This document shows positions 26,449 to 35,852 of a stretch of 44,158 nucleotides of DNA, in pieces. Origin of the DNA: Caldifarciminota bacterium (lineage in GTDB: Bacteria > Hydrothermota > Hydrothermia > LBFQ01); NCBI GenBank assembly GCA_027002825.1, contig JALWZG010000083.1, positions 1 through 44,158 of the forward strand, read 5' to 3'. The notes under the pieces were generated by a model. The model saw only the letters and a list, made by a program, of their open reading frames with translations. It made no database searches and was not told where the DNA came from. A program made the position numbers and the translations under genes. The stretch's first letter is position 1. Each line of letters opens with the position of its first letter.

Positions 26449-29400
26449 ATGGTAGAGCCTGTGAGGGTGGGTAAAATAGAGGAAAAAGGCATACCCTACC
26501 TCTTGGCTTTGCAGCTCAAGTCGTACGATGAGTTTCTGGCCGAGAGGTTCAACGTCTTCTGGAGTCCTGTCATAAGGGGGAAACACACCACTCTCTTTTT
26601 GAAGGATCTGGCCGAGCGGTACGCCCTGAGCATAAAAGTCTACAGGGGAAAGACGGTTGAGAGGTACGAGACGGCAAAGCGGATTGAGGCCGCCTTGAAG
26701 GAAAGGTTTGGAGAGGGTGTGGTGCGAGAGGACATACCCAAACCCCAGATCCACTACCTCGTGCTTCCGAAGGGGAAGTACAGCAGGGAAGACATAGGCG
26801 AGGTCTTCAACCTGGCGGCCGAAAACGGTGCGCAAATAGGTTTTGTGGGGTTGTCCAAGGAATCGCTTGAGGCCTTTAAGGAGTTCGTATCCGAGAGGAT
26901 AGGCAGTCTGAGGTACGAGGTGGAGGAGTCCTTCTTTGACCACTCCGATCCCAGGTCGCGCACGAGCCTGCACCAGATCTTCAGGGAAATCTTTCCAATA
27001 CAAAGCACGTCTGGGCGTGTTGAAATAGAGTATCACGACTACAGGGTGGGTTCACCTCCCCGCTCCCCTGAGGACGCCAAGAAGAAGGACCTGACCTACT
27101 CCGTTCCCATCCACATAAGGGTGACGGAGAGGGTGTTTGACGAAAACGGCATCCTGCAGGAGGAGAGGGAGGACATAGTCTATTTCACGGACATCCCATA
27201 TATGACGGATAGGGGAACCTTCATAGTTCAAGGTGTTGAGAGGGTGGTCATAAGCCAGATCCACAGATCCCCCGGAATATACTTCGTCACGGACGAAGAG
27301 GGTCTGAATAAGATCTTCAAGGCCCTTCTGATACCCTACCGTGGCCCGTGGATGGAGCTGCGTATAGAGGGTGAGAAGGGGATATACTTCGTCCTGCGCA
27401 AGAGGAAGTTTTACCTCACGAGATTCCTGAGGTTCATGGGACTTGAGACCCCCAGGCAGATAGTGAAGGTGGCCATAGGCAACCTCATGAGGGAGGTGCC
27501 GATATCCGAATCCCTGGGGTACGTCTTGGCCGAGGACGTGATCACCGAGGACGGCGAGATAGTGGTTCCCATGTTCAAGGAGCAGAAGAAGGACCGCAAC
27601 GTGGAGCCGACCGTCATAGACGAGGATGTTCTGGAAACCCTAAAGGAGCATAGGATTTCAAAGGTTAAGGTCTTTGACCCCAAGGACCCGGCCGTAGCCC
27701 TGATATACAAGGCCCTACGGGACGACAAGATGCGCACCAAGGAGGAGGCCATAAGGTTCATATACCGTACGATCAGGTTCTCCTCCTCAACGCTTGAGAC
27801 GGCTGAGGAGTTCCTGCGTGTCTACTTCTTCTCCCCCGACAAAACCTATCTCGGAAGGGTTGGTCGCTATAAGATAAACGCCCGCCTGGACTTTGAGAGG
27901 TATCTGAGGGATCTGGAGGGTTATAAAGTTCCGGGCGAGGATGTGGAATGGTTTACGGAGGAGGACTTCATCGTAGCCCTGCGCGAGCTGATAGCCCTCT
28001 ACAGGGGTGAGGGTGAGGAGGACGACATAGACGACCTCGCCCACAGGCGTATAAAGAGGGTGGGAGAGCAGCTCTACGAGGCCGTGAGGACGGAGTTCAT
28101 AAGGACGTCCAAGGGTATCCGTGAGAAGCTCATAGACGAGGAGAGCTCTTTGCGTAAGATAGTGCATCCCAAAATCGTGACACGCTCCGTCATAGCGTTC
28201 TTCACACAGAACAGCCTGTCACAGCTGCTGGACCAGACCAACCCCCTCGCCGAGCTTACCAACAAGAGGCGTATCTCCGCCCTCGGTAAGGGAGGGCTTA
28301 CCCGCGAGACGGCCACACTTGAGGTGAGGGACGTCCACCCCTCCCATTACGGCCGCATCTGCCCCATAGAGACCCCCGAGGGCCAGAACATCGGTCTGAT
28401 ACTCTCCCCCACGGTGTACGCCCGCATAAACGACCTCGGCTTCCTTGAGACACCGATAGTGAAGGTGGAGAACGGCAAAGTCACCAAGGAGGTCAAGTAC
28501 GTCGCACCCCATGAGGACTACGACCTACACATAGCCCCTGCGGACCTGGAAATCCACCCCAAAACCCGTCTCATAAAAAAGGCCAAGAACATAATAGTCC
28601 GGTATCGCCGAAACTACATATTCGTCCCAAGGGAACACGTGGACTACATAGACCTCTCACCAAGGCAGATCATATCCCCCTCCACCTCCCTCATACCCTT
28701 CCTTGAGTACGATGACGCCAACCGCGCCCTGATGGGTTCAAACATGCAGCGCCAGGCCGTACCTCTCATAAACCCCGAACCACCCCACGTGGGTACGGGG
28801 ATGGAGGAGAAGATAGCCAGGGATAGCGGGGCCGTGGTCGTAGCGGAGGAGGACGGTGAAGTCGCCTACGTGGATTACAGCAAGATAATGATCCGTCCGG
28901 AGGGTGTCAGGTTCAACCTGAAGACCTACAACCTCCGGGTGTTTGAGAGGTCCGGGCAGAACACCATCATACACTACGTCCCCAAGGTGAAAAAGGGACA
29001 GAAGGTGAAGAAAGGTCAGATCATCGCCGAGAACCTCTCATCGGTCGGTGGGGAGATCTCCCTCGGGAGGAACCTGACCGTGGCCTTTCTGCCCTGGTAC
29101 GGCTACAACTTTGAGGACGCCATAGTGATATCCGACAGACTCGTCAGGGACGATCTCCTGACCTCCATACACATATTGGAGTTCTCCGCCGACGTTCTGG
29201 ACACCCGGCTTGGACCGGAAGTGGTAACACCGGAGCCTTACAAGGAGAACCCCTCCCGCCTGAAGCACTTGGACGAGTACGGAATAGCCCGTATAGGTAC
29301 GAAGGTGGCGCCGAGGGACATCTTGGTGGGTAAGAACACGCCGAGGGAGGAGAAGAAGTTCAGCGAGCTGTCCCCGGAGGAGAAGCTCCTGATGTCCATC

Positions 29401-30876
29401 TTCGGGGAGAAGTCCCGTCCGTGGAAGAACACTTCCCTGCGTGTGCCTCCGAGCGTGTACGGGACGGTGATCGGTGTTGAGATCCTCACACGTGCGCTTC
29501 AGAACGACCCCATAGCCTTTGGAATGCACAGCAAGGAGGGTGGATTCCTCCCAGGGGAGCTCTACGTTGATGACAGCGTAAGACCCGACAGTCCCATAGA
29601 TCCCTCCAGGCCCATAGGCCCCCGTCAGAAAAAGCTCCTTGACGAGATAAACATAAAGATAGACAACCTCAGGGCAACCTTAAGGGAATCCCTTGTAATA
29701 GCGGTGGGACAGGAAGTGAAGAAACCGATAAAGGTGAGGACCTCCTCCGGACTGAAGGAAGTTCTGAAGAGCGGTGAGAAGATAACCCTTGAATTCCTCC
29801 AGAGCGTGGATCCCCTGAGGTTGGTTATAGAGAAGGGGACGTTTGAGGATAACCTTATGGAGGATGAGGTTATAAAGACCGTGGAGGACGGCAGGGAGGC
29901 CTATGACAACCTCCTGCAAGAGTACGATGAGGGTTTGGAGACCATAAGGAGGGGGGACGACCTACCCGCCGGTGTGCGTCAGGTCATAAAGGTTTACATA
30001 GCCCAGAAGCGGAAGATAAAGGTGGGGGACAAGTTGGCCGGGCGCCACGGGAACAAGGGTGTCATATCCGTCATCGCCCCCCAGGCCGACATGCCCTTTA
30101 TGGACGATGGGACACCCGTTGACGTCGTCCTAAACCCCCTCGGTGTCCCCTCCCGTATGAACTTCGGGCAGATCTTGGAAACGATCCTCGGTTATGCGGC
30201 CGTCAAGAACACGGAGAAGCTCCGCAACCTCCTGAAGAGCAAGGCCCCTGTCTCGGAGATAAGGGAGTTTCTGCTGAAGCTCTACGAGCCTCACAAGGAC
30301 GAGGACCTGAAGAGGTGGATAAGGGAGGCGGAGAAGGAGGACCTCCTCCACTTCGCCCAACAGCTGGCGGAGAGGGGCATAAAGTACGCCGCTCCCGCCT
30401 TCCAGAGCCTAACGGTGGAGGAGGTGAAGGAGCAGCTGAAGTTGGCCGGCCTTTCGGAGGACGGGAAGATGCGCCTTAGGGACGGACGAACGGGCGAGTA
30501 CTTTGACTACCCCGTCACCGTCGGGTCAATGTACATAATGAAGCTCATTCACATGGCCGAGGACAAGATCCACGCCAGATCCACCGGTCCCTACTCCCTC
30601 ATCACGCAGCAGCCCGTCGGCGGTCGCGCCCACATGGGAGGGCAGAGGTTCGGTGAGATGGAGGTATGGGCGCTTGAGGCCCACGGTGCGGCCTACGCCC
30701 TGTGGGAGATGCTGACCGTCAAGTCCGACGACATCAAGGGCAGGGTGCAGACCTACAAGGCCATCCGCGAGGGTACGGAGCCGCCCCTACCCTCCACACC
30801 CGCCACCTTCCAGGTCCTCACAAAGTTCCTGAAGGCGCTCGCGGTTGATCTGAGGATGGAAAAAGAAGAAAAATAA
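26449..30876 (+). CDS. rpoB: DNA-directed RNA polymerase subunit beta (1475 aa, N-terminal insertion)
   Basis: NPLAELTNKRRISALGKGGLTRETATLEVRDVHPSHYGRICPIETPEGQNIGLI; GRHGNKGVISVIAP; GGQRFGEMEVWALEAHGAAYAL. Confidence 0.99.
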   Translation: MVEPVRVGKIEEKGIPYLLALQLKSYDEFLAERFNVFWSPVIRGKHTTLFLKDLAERYALSIKVYRGKTVERYETAKRIEAALKERFGEGVVREDIPKPQIHYLVLPKGKYSREDIGEVFNLAAENGAQIGFVGLSKESLEAFKEFVSERIGSLRYEVEESFFDHSDPRSRTSLHQIFREIFPIQSTSGRVEIEYHDYRVGSPPRSPEDAKKKDLTYSVPIHIRVTERVFDENGILQEEREDIVYFTDIPYMTDRGTFIVQGVERVVISQIHRSPGIYFVTDEEGLNKIFKALLIPYRGPWMELRIEGEKGIYFVLRKRKFYLTRFLRFMGLETPRQIVKVAIGNLMREVPISESLGYVLAEDVITEDGEIVVPMFKEQKKDRNVEPTVIDEDVLETLKEHRISKVKVFDPKDPAVALIYKALRDDKMRTKEEAIRFIYRTIRFSSSTLETAEEFLRVYFFSPDKTYLGRVGRYKINARLDFERYLRDLEGYKVPGEDVEWFTEEDFIVALRELIALYRGEGEEDDIDDLAHRRIKRVGEQLYEAVRTEFIRTSKGIREKLIDEESSLRKIVHPKIVTRSVIAFFTQNSLSQLLDQTNPLAELTNKRRISALGKGGLTRETATLEVRDVHPSHYGRICPIETPEGQNIGLILSPTVYARINDLGFLETPIVKVENGKVTKEVKYVAPHEDYDLHIAPADLEIHPKTRLIKKAKNIIVRYRRNYIFVPREHVDYIDLSPRQIISPSTSLIPFLEYDDANRALMGSNMQRQAVPLINPEPPHVGTGMEEKIARDSGAVVVAEEDGEVAYVDYSKIMIRPEGVRFNLKTYNLRVFERSGQNTIIHYVPKVKKGQKVKKGQIIAENLSSVGGEISLGRNLTVAFLPWYGYNFEDAIVISDRLVRDDLLTSIHILEFSADVLDTRLGPEVVTPEPYKENPSRLKHLDEYGIARIGTKVAPRDILVGKNTPREEKKFSELSPEEKLLMSIFGEKSRPWKNTSLRVPPSVYGTVIGVEILTRALQNDPIAFGMHSKEGGFLPGELYVDDSVRPDSPIDPSRPIGPRQKKLLDEINIKIDNLRATLRESLVIAVGQEVKKPIKVRTSSGLKEVLKSGEKITLEFLQSVDPLRLVIEKGTFEDNLMEDEVIKTVEDGREAYDNLLQEYDEGLETIRRGDDLPAGVRQVIKVYIAQKRKIKVGDKLAGRHGNKGVISVIAPQADMPFMDDGTPVDVVLNPLGVPSRMNFGQILETILGYAAVKNTEKLRNLLKSKAPVSEIREFLLKLYEPHKDEDLKRWIREAEKEDLLHFAQQLAERGIKYAAPAFQSLTVEEVKEQLKLAGLSEDGKMRLRDGRTGEYFDYPVTVGSMYIMKLIHMAEDKIHARSTGPYSLITQQPVGGRAHMGGQRFGEMEVWALEAHGAAYALWEMLTVKSDDIKGRVQTYKAIREGTEPPLPSTPATFQVLTKFLKALAVDLRMEKEEK

Positions 30877-30886
30877 AGGGGGAGAC

Positions 30887-33800
30887 ATGGCCAACACTTG
30901 GAGAACTATAAAGGCCGTTATAGCCTCTCTGGCCTCACCGGATGATATAAAGTCCTGGTCGGAGGCCGAGAGAAAGGGTAAAGAGCGGGGAGAACACGGT
31001 CTCGGTGAGGTGAAGAGTGCCGAGACCATAAACTACAAAACCCTAAAACCCGAACCGGGTGGTCTTTACTGCCAGCGTATATTCGGCCCCGTTAAGGATT
31101 ACGAGTGTGCCTGCGGTAAGTTCAAGGGTCGGAGGTACGAGGGGGTCATATGCGACAGGTGTGGTGTTGAGGTCACCAGATCCGACGTCCGCCGTGAGCG
31201 CATGGGCTACATAGTCCTCAACACCCCCGTGGTTCACCCGTGGTTCTACAAGATGCCCCCCTACATCATCCCCACCCTACTCGGTATTCCGAAGAGCAAG
31301 TTTGAGCTCATCATAAACTACGACGCGTACGTGATATTGGATCCCAAGCGCTCCCCATCACAGGTGAAAATAGAACTGGACAACGGGACCACCCGTGTGA
31401 TCCACATGAAGAAGGGACAGGTGCTTTCCGTTGACGAGTACCGCAAGCTCATAAGCATACTCGGTCCGGACTCCTTTAAAGCCGGTTGGGGAGCAGAGGC
31501 CATAAAGATCCTCCTGGAAGAGCTGAAGGAGATGGTTGAGGATCCCGACAGTAAGGAGAGGATCTCCCAGCTTGAAGCGCTTTACAGGGAGACCAAGCTG
31601 AAATTCCTGAACACGTCAAACCCCACGGAGAGGACCAAACTCATAAACCGCCTCAAGGTCATAGAGGCCTTCATACTCTCAGGGCAGGACCCCGCATGGA
31701 TGGTGCTTGAGGTAATACCCGTCCTTCCACCCGACCTGAGGCCGCTTCTCCCCCTTGAGGGTGGGAAGTTTGCGAACACCGACCTAACGGACCTCTACAG
31801 GGACGTCATAAGGCGGAACAAGAGGTTGAAGATCATAGAGGACAAGGGTGGATTTGAGCTCATGATCATAAACGAGAAGAGGCAGATAAAACACGCCGTT
31901 GAGGCCCTCATAGACAACTCCCGTCTACGCCGCCCCTCCACCAACAGGAGCGGTCAGAGGAGGAAGTCCCTCACCGACTACCTCCGCGGTAAGAAGGGAC
32001 TGCTGCGCCGCAACCTGCTCGGTAAGCGTGTAGATTACTCCGGTCGTGCGGTCATAGTGGTCGGCCCCGATCTCAAACTCCACCAGATGGGTCTTCCAAA
32101 GGACATGGCCATAGAGCTCTTCAAGCCGTGGCTTGAGGAAAAGTTGGAGAGGGCCGGTTTGGCCTACACGAGATCCGAGAAGTACGAGTTCATAAAGGAG
32201 AAGAAGCAGCAGACAATAGAGCTCCTCCTGGACATAACCAAGCACTACCCCGTAATGCTCAACCGCGCCCCCACCCTCCACAGGGTGTCCATACAGGCCT
32301 TTGAGCCGGTCCTGACGGAGGGCTACGCCATAAAGCTCCACCCCCTCGTGTGCGCCGCCTACAACGCCGACTTTGACGGGGACCAGATGGCCGTCTTCGT
32401 ACCCATCCACCCGGAGGCCATTGCCGAGACCTACGCCCTTCTCCTGGCCCCCCACAACATCCTCTCCCCCGCCCACGGTGGGCCGCTCGCAACGGCCTCT
32501 CAGGACATGGTCATCGGTATAAACTACCTGACAAAGGAGAAGCCCACGGACAAGAGGGAGGAGGAGCTACCCAGATTCTCCAGTCCCACCGAGGTTATGG
32601 TAGCCCTTGAAAACGGTGTGATCCACGTAAACGACCCCGTATACGTTTTGATCCCCGAGGGGGGTAATCCCTTCAAACCCGCAGCCGGCACCAAGGGTAG
32701 ACTCGTGAGGACGACGGGTGGAAGGGTTGTCTTCGCATCCATAATCCCCGAACAGATGTGGGAAAGTGGCCTGAAGTTCTCCGATCTGAACAAGGAGTAC
32801 GGCAAGAAGGACATAGCCGAGCTTGTGGGACGTATATACAAGAGCCTTGGGACATGGAAAACCGCCCACTTCCTTGACGATATGAAGGATTTCGGTTTCA
32901 AGTGGGCGGCGAAGTCCGGGGTAACCTTCGGCGTTGACGACGTGATAATCCCGCCGGAGAAGGAGAAGATAATAAAGAAGGCCTTCAAGGAGATAGACCA
33001 GATAGAAAGACTGCACATGCAGGGGAGGATCACCCACGCCGAAAAGCAGCAGAGGATCTTTGACATCTGGACTGCCGTCACGGAAGAGGTTACGAAGAAG
33101 ATGATGGAGTACCTCGCCAAGGACAAGGACGGCTTCAACCCCTTGTACATGATGGTGATGTCCGGCGCCCGTGGAAACATAGACCAGACCCGCCAGCTCG
33201 GAGCCATGAGGGGACTGATGACAAGGCCCGCCAAGAAGGGACAGGCCGGTGAGCTCATACCCACCCCCGTACTCTCCTCCCTGAAGGAGGGTCTGTCCTC
33301 CATAGAGTTCTTCATCTCCTCCCACGGCGCCCGTAAGGGGCTGTCCGACGTGGCCATGAAGACGGCCGACGCCGGTTATCTGACCCGTAGGCTCGTGGAC
33401 GCCGCCCAAGAGGTCGTCATAACCATGGAGGATTGCGGTGCGATACAGGGACGTGAGGTTAGGGCGCTGAAGGAAGGTGAAACCGTGATCGAGCCGCTTT
33501 ATTCCCGTATCGTCGGAAGGTACGCCCTCTTTGACGTGCACGACCCCGTCACGGACGAGGTCATCGTCGCCGCCGGAGAGGAGATAACCGAGGAAAAGGC
33601 CCGCAGGATAGAGGAGGCGGGCATAGAAAGCGTTTACATACGCTCCGTGCTTTACTGCGAGGCACCCCATGGGGTTTGTGCCAAGTGCTACGGTAGAAAC
33701 CTCGCCACAGGAAAACTCGTGGACACGGGTGAGTCCGTCGGAATAGTGGCAGCCCAGTCCATAGGAGAGCCGGGTACCCAGCTGACCCTCAGGACCAAAC

Positions 33801-35137
33801 ACACGGGTGGGGCGGCCGAACGTATAGTCGGTGAGTCCAAACACGTGGCCATGTTCCCCGGTGTTGTGCGTTGGGAGGATGTGAAGGCCATAGAGCAACC
33901 CGACGGCGGATGGGTGGTCATATCACGCAAGGGTAGGCTGTTGCTCGTGGGTAAGGACGGAAGGGTTAAGGAGTACGGGCTTGAGTACGGATACAAGGTG
34001 TACGTAGGAGACGGCGAACGGGTTGAGAGGGGGGATGTGCTGGCCGAGTGGGATTTCTACGCCATGCCCATACTCGTGACGAAAGCGGGTAAACTCGTGT
34101 TTGAGGGCCTTGTGGAGGGTGTATCGCTCAAAGAGGACCTACAAGGCGCCACCCTTGAGTACGTCGTTGAGGTGGTCAGGCACAGAAGGCTTTACCCGAA
34201 GGCGAAGATCCTTGACCCCAACACGGATGAGGTTTTGGAGGTGATCCCCCTCGCGAACGACGCCCGTCTCACGAAAAAGGCCTACGAGATCTTCAAAGGT
34301 ACCGGAAACCCCTACGTCAACCCCGGTGAGGTCATAGCGAGGGTGCCGAGGCTCATATACAAGACGAGGGACATCACCGGTGGGCTACCCAAAGTTGAGG
34401 AGCTCTTTGAGGCCCGTGTTCCCAAGAACAGCGCCGTCATAGTCAGCAAAGACGGTGTGGTGAAGGACATAATCATAGACGACCGGAAGGGGATGATACG
34501 AATAGTTATCGCCCACGATGACAAAACCGAGCAGGTGTACCAGGTGAAATACGGTGAGTACCTACTCGTCTCCAAAGGGGACCGCGTACAGGCCATGGAC
34601 AAACTCATAGAGGGAGACATCTCCCCCAAGGACATCCTGCGGATCAAGGGTAAGGAGGCCGCCGCCGAGTACCTCCTTGAGGAGATACAGAAGGTCTACC
34701 GCGTCTCCGGAGTGAAGATAAACGACAAGCACATAGAGATCATAATCAGGCAGATGCTCCGGCGCGTCCGCATAGTTGACGGTGGAAGTACGAGGTTCCT
34801 GCCGGAACAGATAGTGGATCTCAGCAGGGTGCTTGAGGAGAACAGAAAGGTCGTTGAAAAAGGCGGAGAACCGGCCAAATACGAGCCTATACTCCTCGGC
34901 ATAAGCAAGGTGGCCTCCACCACGGACAGCTTCCTGGCGGCCGCATCCTTTGAGGAGGCGCCGAGGATACTCGCCGAAGCCGCCATAAGGAAGCAGAGGG
35001 ACGAGCTCAAAGGTCTGAAGGAGAGGGTGATCATCGGAGACATAATCCCCGCGGGGACGGGGTTCCCCGACTGGAGGATGGACAGGATAACCCTGGAGAT
35101 AGAGGAGCTGGAGGAGAGGAAGGTGGAAGAGGCCTGA
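30887..35137 (+). CDS. rpoC: DNA-directed RNA polymerase subunit beta'
   Basis: CACGKFKGRRYEGVICDRCGVEVTRSDVRRERMGYI; RAPTLHRVSIQAFEPVLTEGYAIKLHPLVCAAYNADFDGDQMAVFVP. Confidence 0.99.
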   Translation: MANTWRTIKAVIASLASPDDIKSWSEAERKGKERGEHGLGEVKSAETINYKTLKPEPGGLYCQRIFGPVKDYECACGKFKGRRYEGVICDRCGVEVTRSDVRRERMGYIVLNTPVVHPWFYKMPPYIIPTLLGIPKSKFELIINYDAYVILDPKRSPSQVKIELDNGTTRVIHMKKGQVLSVDEYRKLISILGPDSFKAGWGAEAIKILLEELKEMVEDPDSKERISQLEALYRETKLKFLNTSNPTERTKLINRLKVIEAFILSGQDPAWMVLEVIPVLPPDLRPLLPLEGGKFANTDLTDLYRDVIRRNKRLKIIEDKGGFELMIINEKRQIKHAVEALIDNSRLRRPSTNRSGQRRKSLTDYLRGKKGLLRRNLLGKRVDYSGRAVIVVGPDLKLHQMGLPKDMAIELFKPWLEEKLERAGLAYTRSEKYEFIKEKKQQTIELLLDITKHYPVMLNRAPTLHRVSIQAFEPVLTEGYAIKLHPLVCAAYNADFDGDQMAVFVPIHPEAIAETYALLLAPHNILSPAHGGPLATASQDMVIGINYLTKEKPTDKREEELPRFSSPTEVMVALENGVIHVNDPVYVLIPEGGNPFKPAAGTKGRLVRTTGGRVVFASIIPEQMWESGLKFSDLNKEYGKKDIAELVGRIYKSLGTWKTAHFLDDMKDFGFKWAAKSGVTFGVDDVIIPPEKEKIIKKAFKEIDQIERLHMQGRITHAEKQQRIFDIWTAVTEEVTKKMMEYLAKDKDGFNPLYMMVMSGARGNIDQTRQLGAMRGLMTRPAKKGQAGELIPTPVLSSLKEGLSSIEFFISSHGARKGLSDVAMKTADAGYLTRRLVDAAQEVVITMEDCGAIQGREVRALKEGETVIEPLYSRIVGRYALFDVHDPVTDEVIVAAGEEITEEKARRIEEAGIESVYIRSVLYCEAPHGVCAKCYGRNLATGKLVDTGESVGIVAAQSIGEPGTQLTLRTKHTGGAAERIVGESKHVAMFPGVVRWEDVKAIEQPDGGWVVISRKGRLLLVGKDGRVKEYGLEYGYKVYVGDGERVERGDVLAEWDFYAMPILVTKAGKLVFEGLVEGVSLKEDLQGATLEYVVEVVRHRRLYPKAKILDPNTDEVLEVIPLANDARLTKKAYEIFKGTGNPYVNPGEVIARVPRLIYKTRDITGGLPKVEELFEARVPKNSAVIVSKDGVVKDIIIDDRKGMIRIVIAHDDKTEQVYQVKYGEYLLVSKGDRVQAMDKLIEGDISPKDILRIKGKEAAAEYLLEEIQKVYRVSGVKINDKHIEIIIRQMLRRVRIVDGGSTRFLPEQIVDLSRVLEENRKVVEKGGEPAKYEPILLGISKVASTTDSFLAAASFEEAPRILAEAAIRKQRDELKGLKERVIIGDIIPAGTGFPDWRMDRITLEIEELEERKVEEA

Positions 35138-35141
35138 AGAT

Positions 35142-35165
35142 GGGGGGCGCAAGCCCCCCTTTTTT
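35142..35165 (+). terminator. Intrinsic terminator of the rpoBC operon, GNRA loop
   Basis: GGGGGGC-GCAA-GCCCCCC-TTTTTT immediately 3' of the rpoC stop. Confidence 0.92.
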
Positions 35166-35170
35166 ACCGC

Positions 35171-35851
35171 TTAAACCCCCAGATCCCCGTCTTCAACCGC
35201 TGTGCCTATCACGACCACATCGGCACCGGCGGCGAAGTAATCCTCCACCTCCCCCTTCCACCTTATGCCTCCACCCACGATAAGGGGCAAACCCACCTCC
35301 CCCTTTACGGTTTTGACCGCCTTGAGGGGAACGCTGAGTATAGCCCCGGAGCCGGCCTCAAGGTATACGGCCCTAAATCCGAGGTAAAGGGCCGCGAGGG
35401 CGTGGGCCAGTATCAGCTCCGTTTTTTCCCTCGGAATCGGTTTTGTGCCGCTTACGAACTCCACAGCTGTGTAAGCCCCACCCTCCACGAGGATGTACGC
35501 GGTTGGGATCACCTTCAGGTTGTACCGCTTCACAATCGGAGCGGCCTTAACGTGTTCCCCTATCAGGTACTCCGGGTTCCTGCCGGAGATAAGAGAGAGG
35601 AAGAGAACCCAATCGTAATGCGGGCAAAGCTGATAACAGGAGCCGGGAAAGAGTATCAGGGGGAGGGAAACCCTTTCCTTGAGGGATTTAACCTTATCGC
35701 ATACATCCCCCTCCACGAAGCTGCTTCCCACGAGGACGGCCCCCAAGGGCAGCTCCCCTTTCAGCCTCTCCAACCTCTCAAGGAAGTCCTCAACCCCCAA
35801 CCTGTCGGGATCGTAGAGCAGCCAAACACTCTTCCCCTTGAGTACGTCCAT
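35171..35851 (-). CDS. Geranylgeranylglyceryl phosphate synthase (GGGPS/PcrB) family protein
   Basis: LILFPGSCYQLCPHYDWVLFLSLISGRNPEYLIGEHVKAAP; IPTAYILVEGG; AVYLEAGSGA; LPLIVGGGIR; GADVVVIGTAVE. Confidence 0.9.
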   Translation of the reverse strand: MDVLKGKSVWLLYDPDRLGVEDFLERLERLKGELPLGAVLVGSSFVEGDVCDKVKSLKERVSLPLILFPGSCYQLCPHYDWVLFLSLISGRNPEYLIGEHVKAAPIVKRYNLKVIPTAYILVEGGAYTAVEFVSGTKPIPREKTELILAHALAALYLGFRAVYLEAGSGAILSVPLKAVKTVKGEVGLPLIVGGGIRWKGEVEDYFAAGADVVVIGTAVEDGDLGV

Positions 35852-35852
35852 T

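Noticed and set aside
26335-27036. 233-aa reverse ORF at the rplL/rpoB junction
   Set aside because: Antisense to rplL and rpoB, no motif support.
32567-33898. 443-aa reverse-strand ORF inside rpoC (also 31925-32476, 32524-33357)
   Set aside because: Antisense to an unambiguous RpoC frame; long open antisense frames arise from codon bias, and the translation has no recognisable domain.
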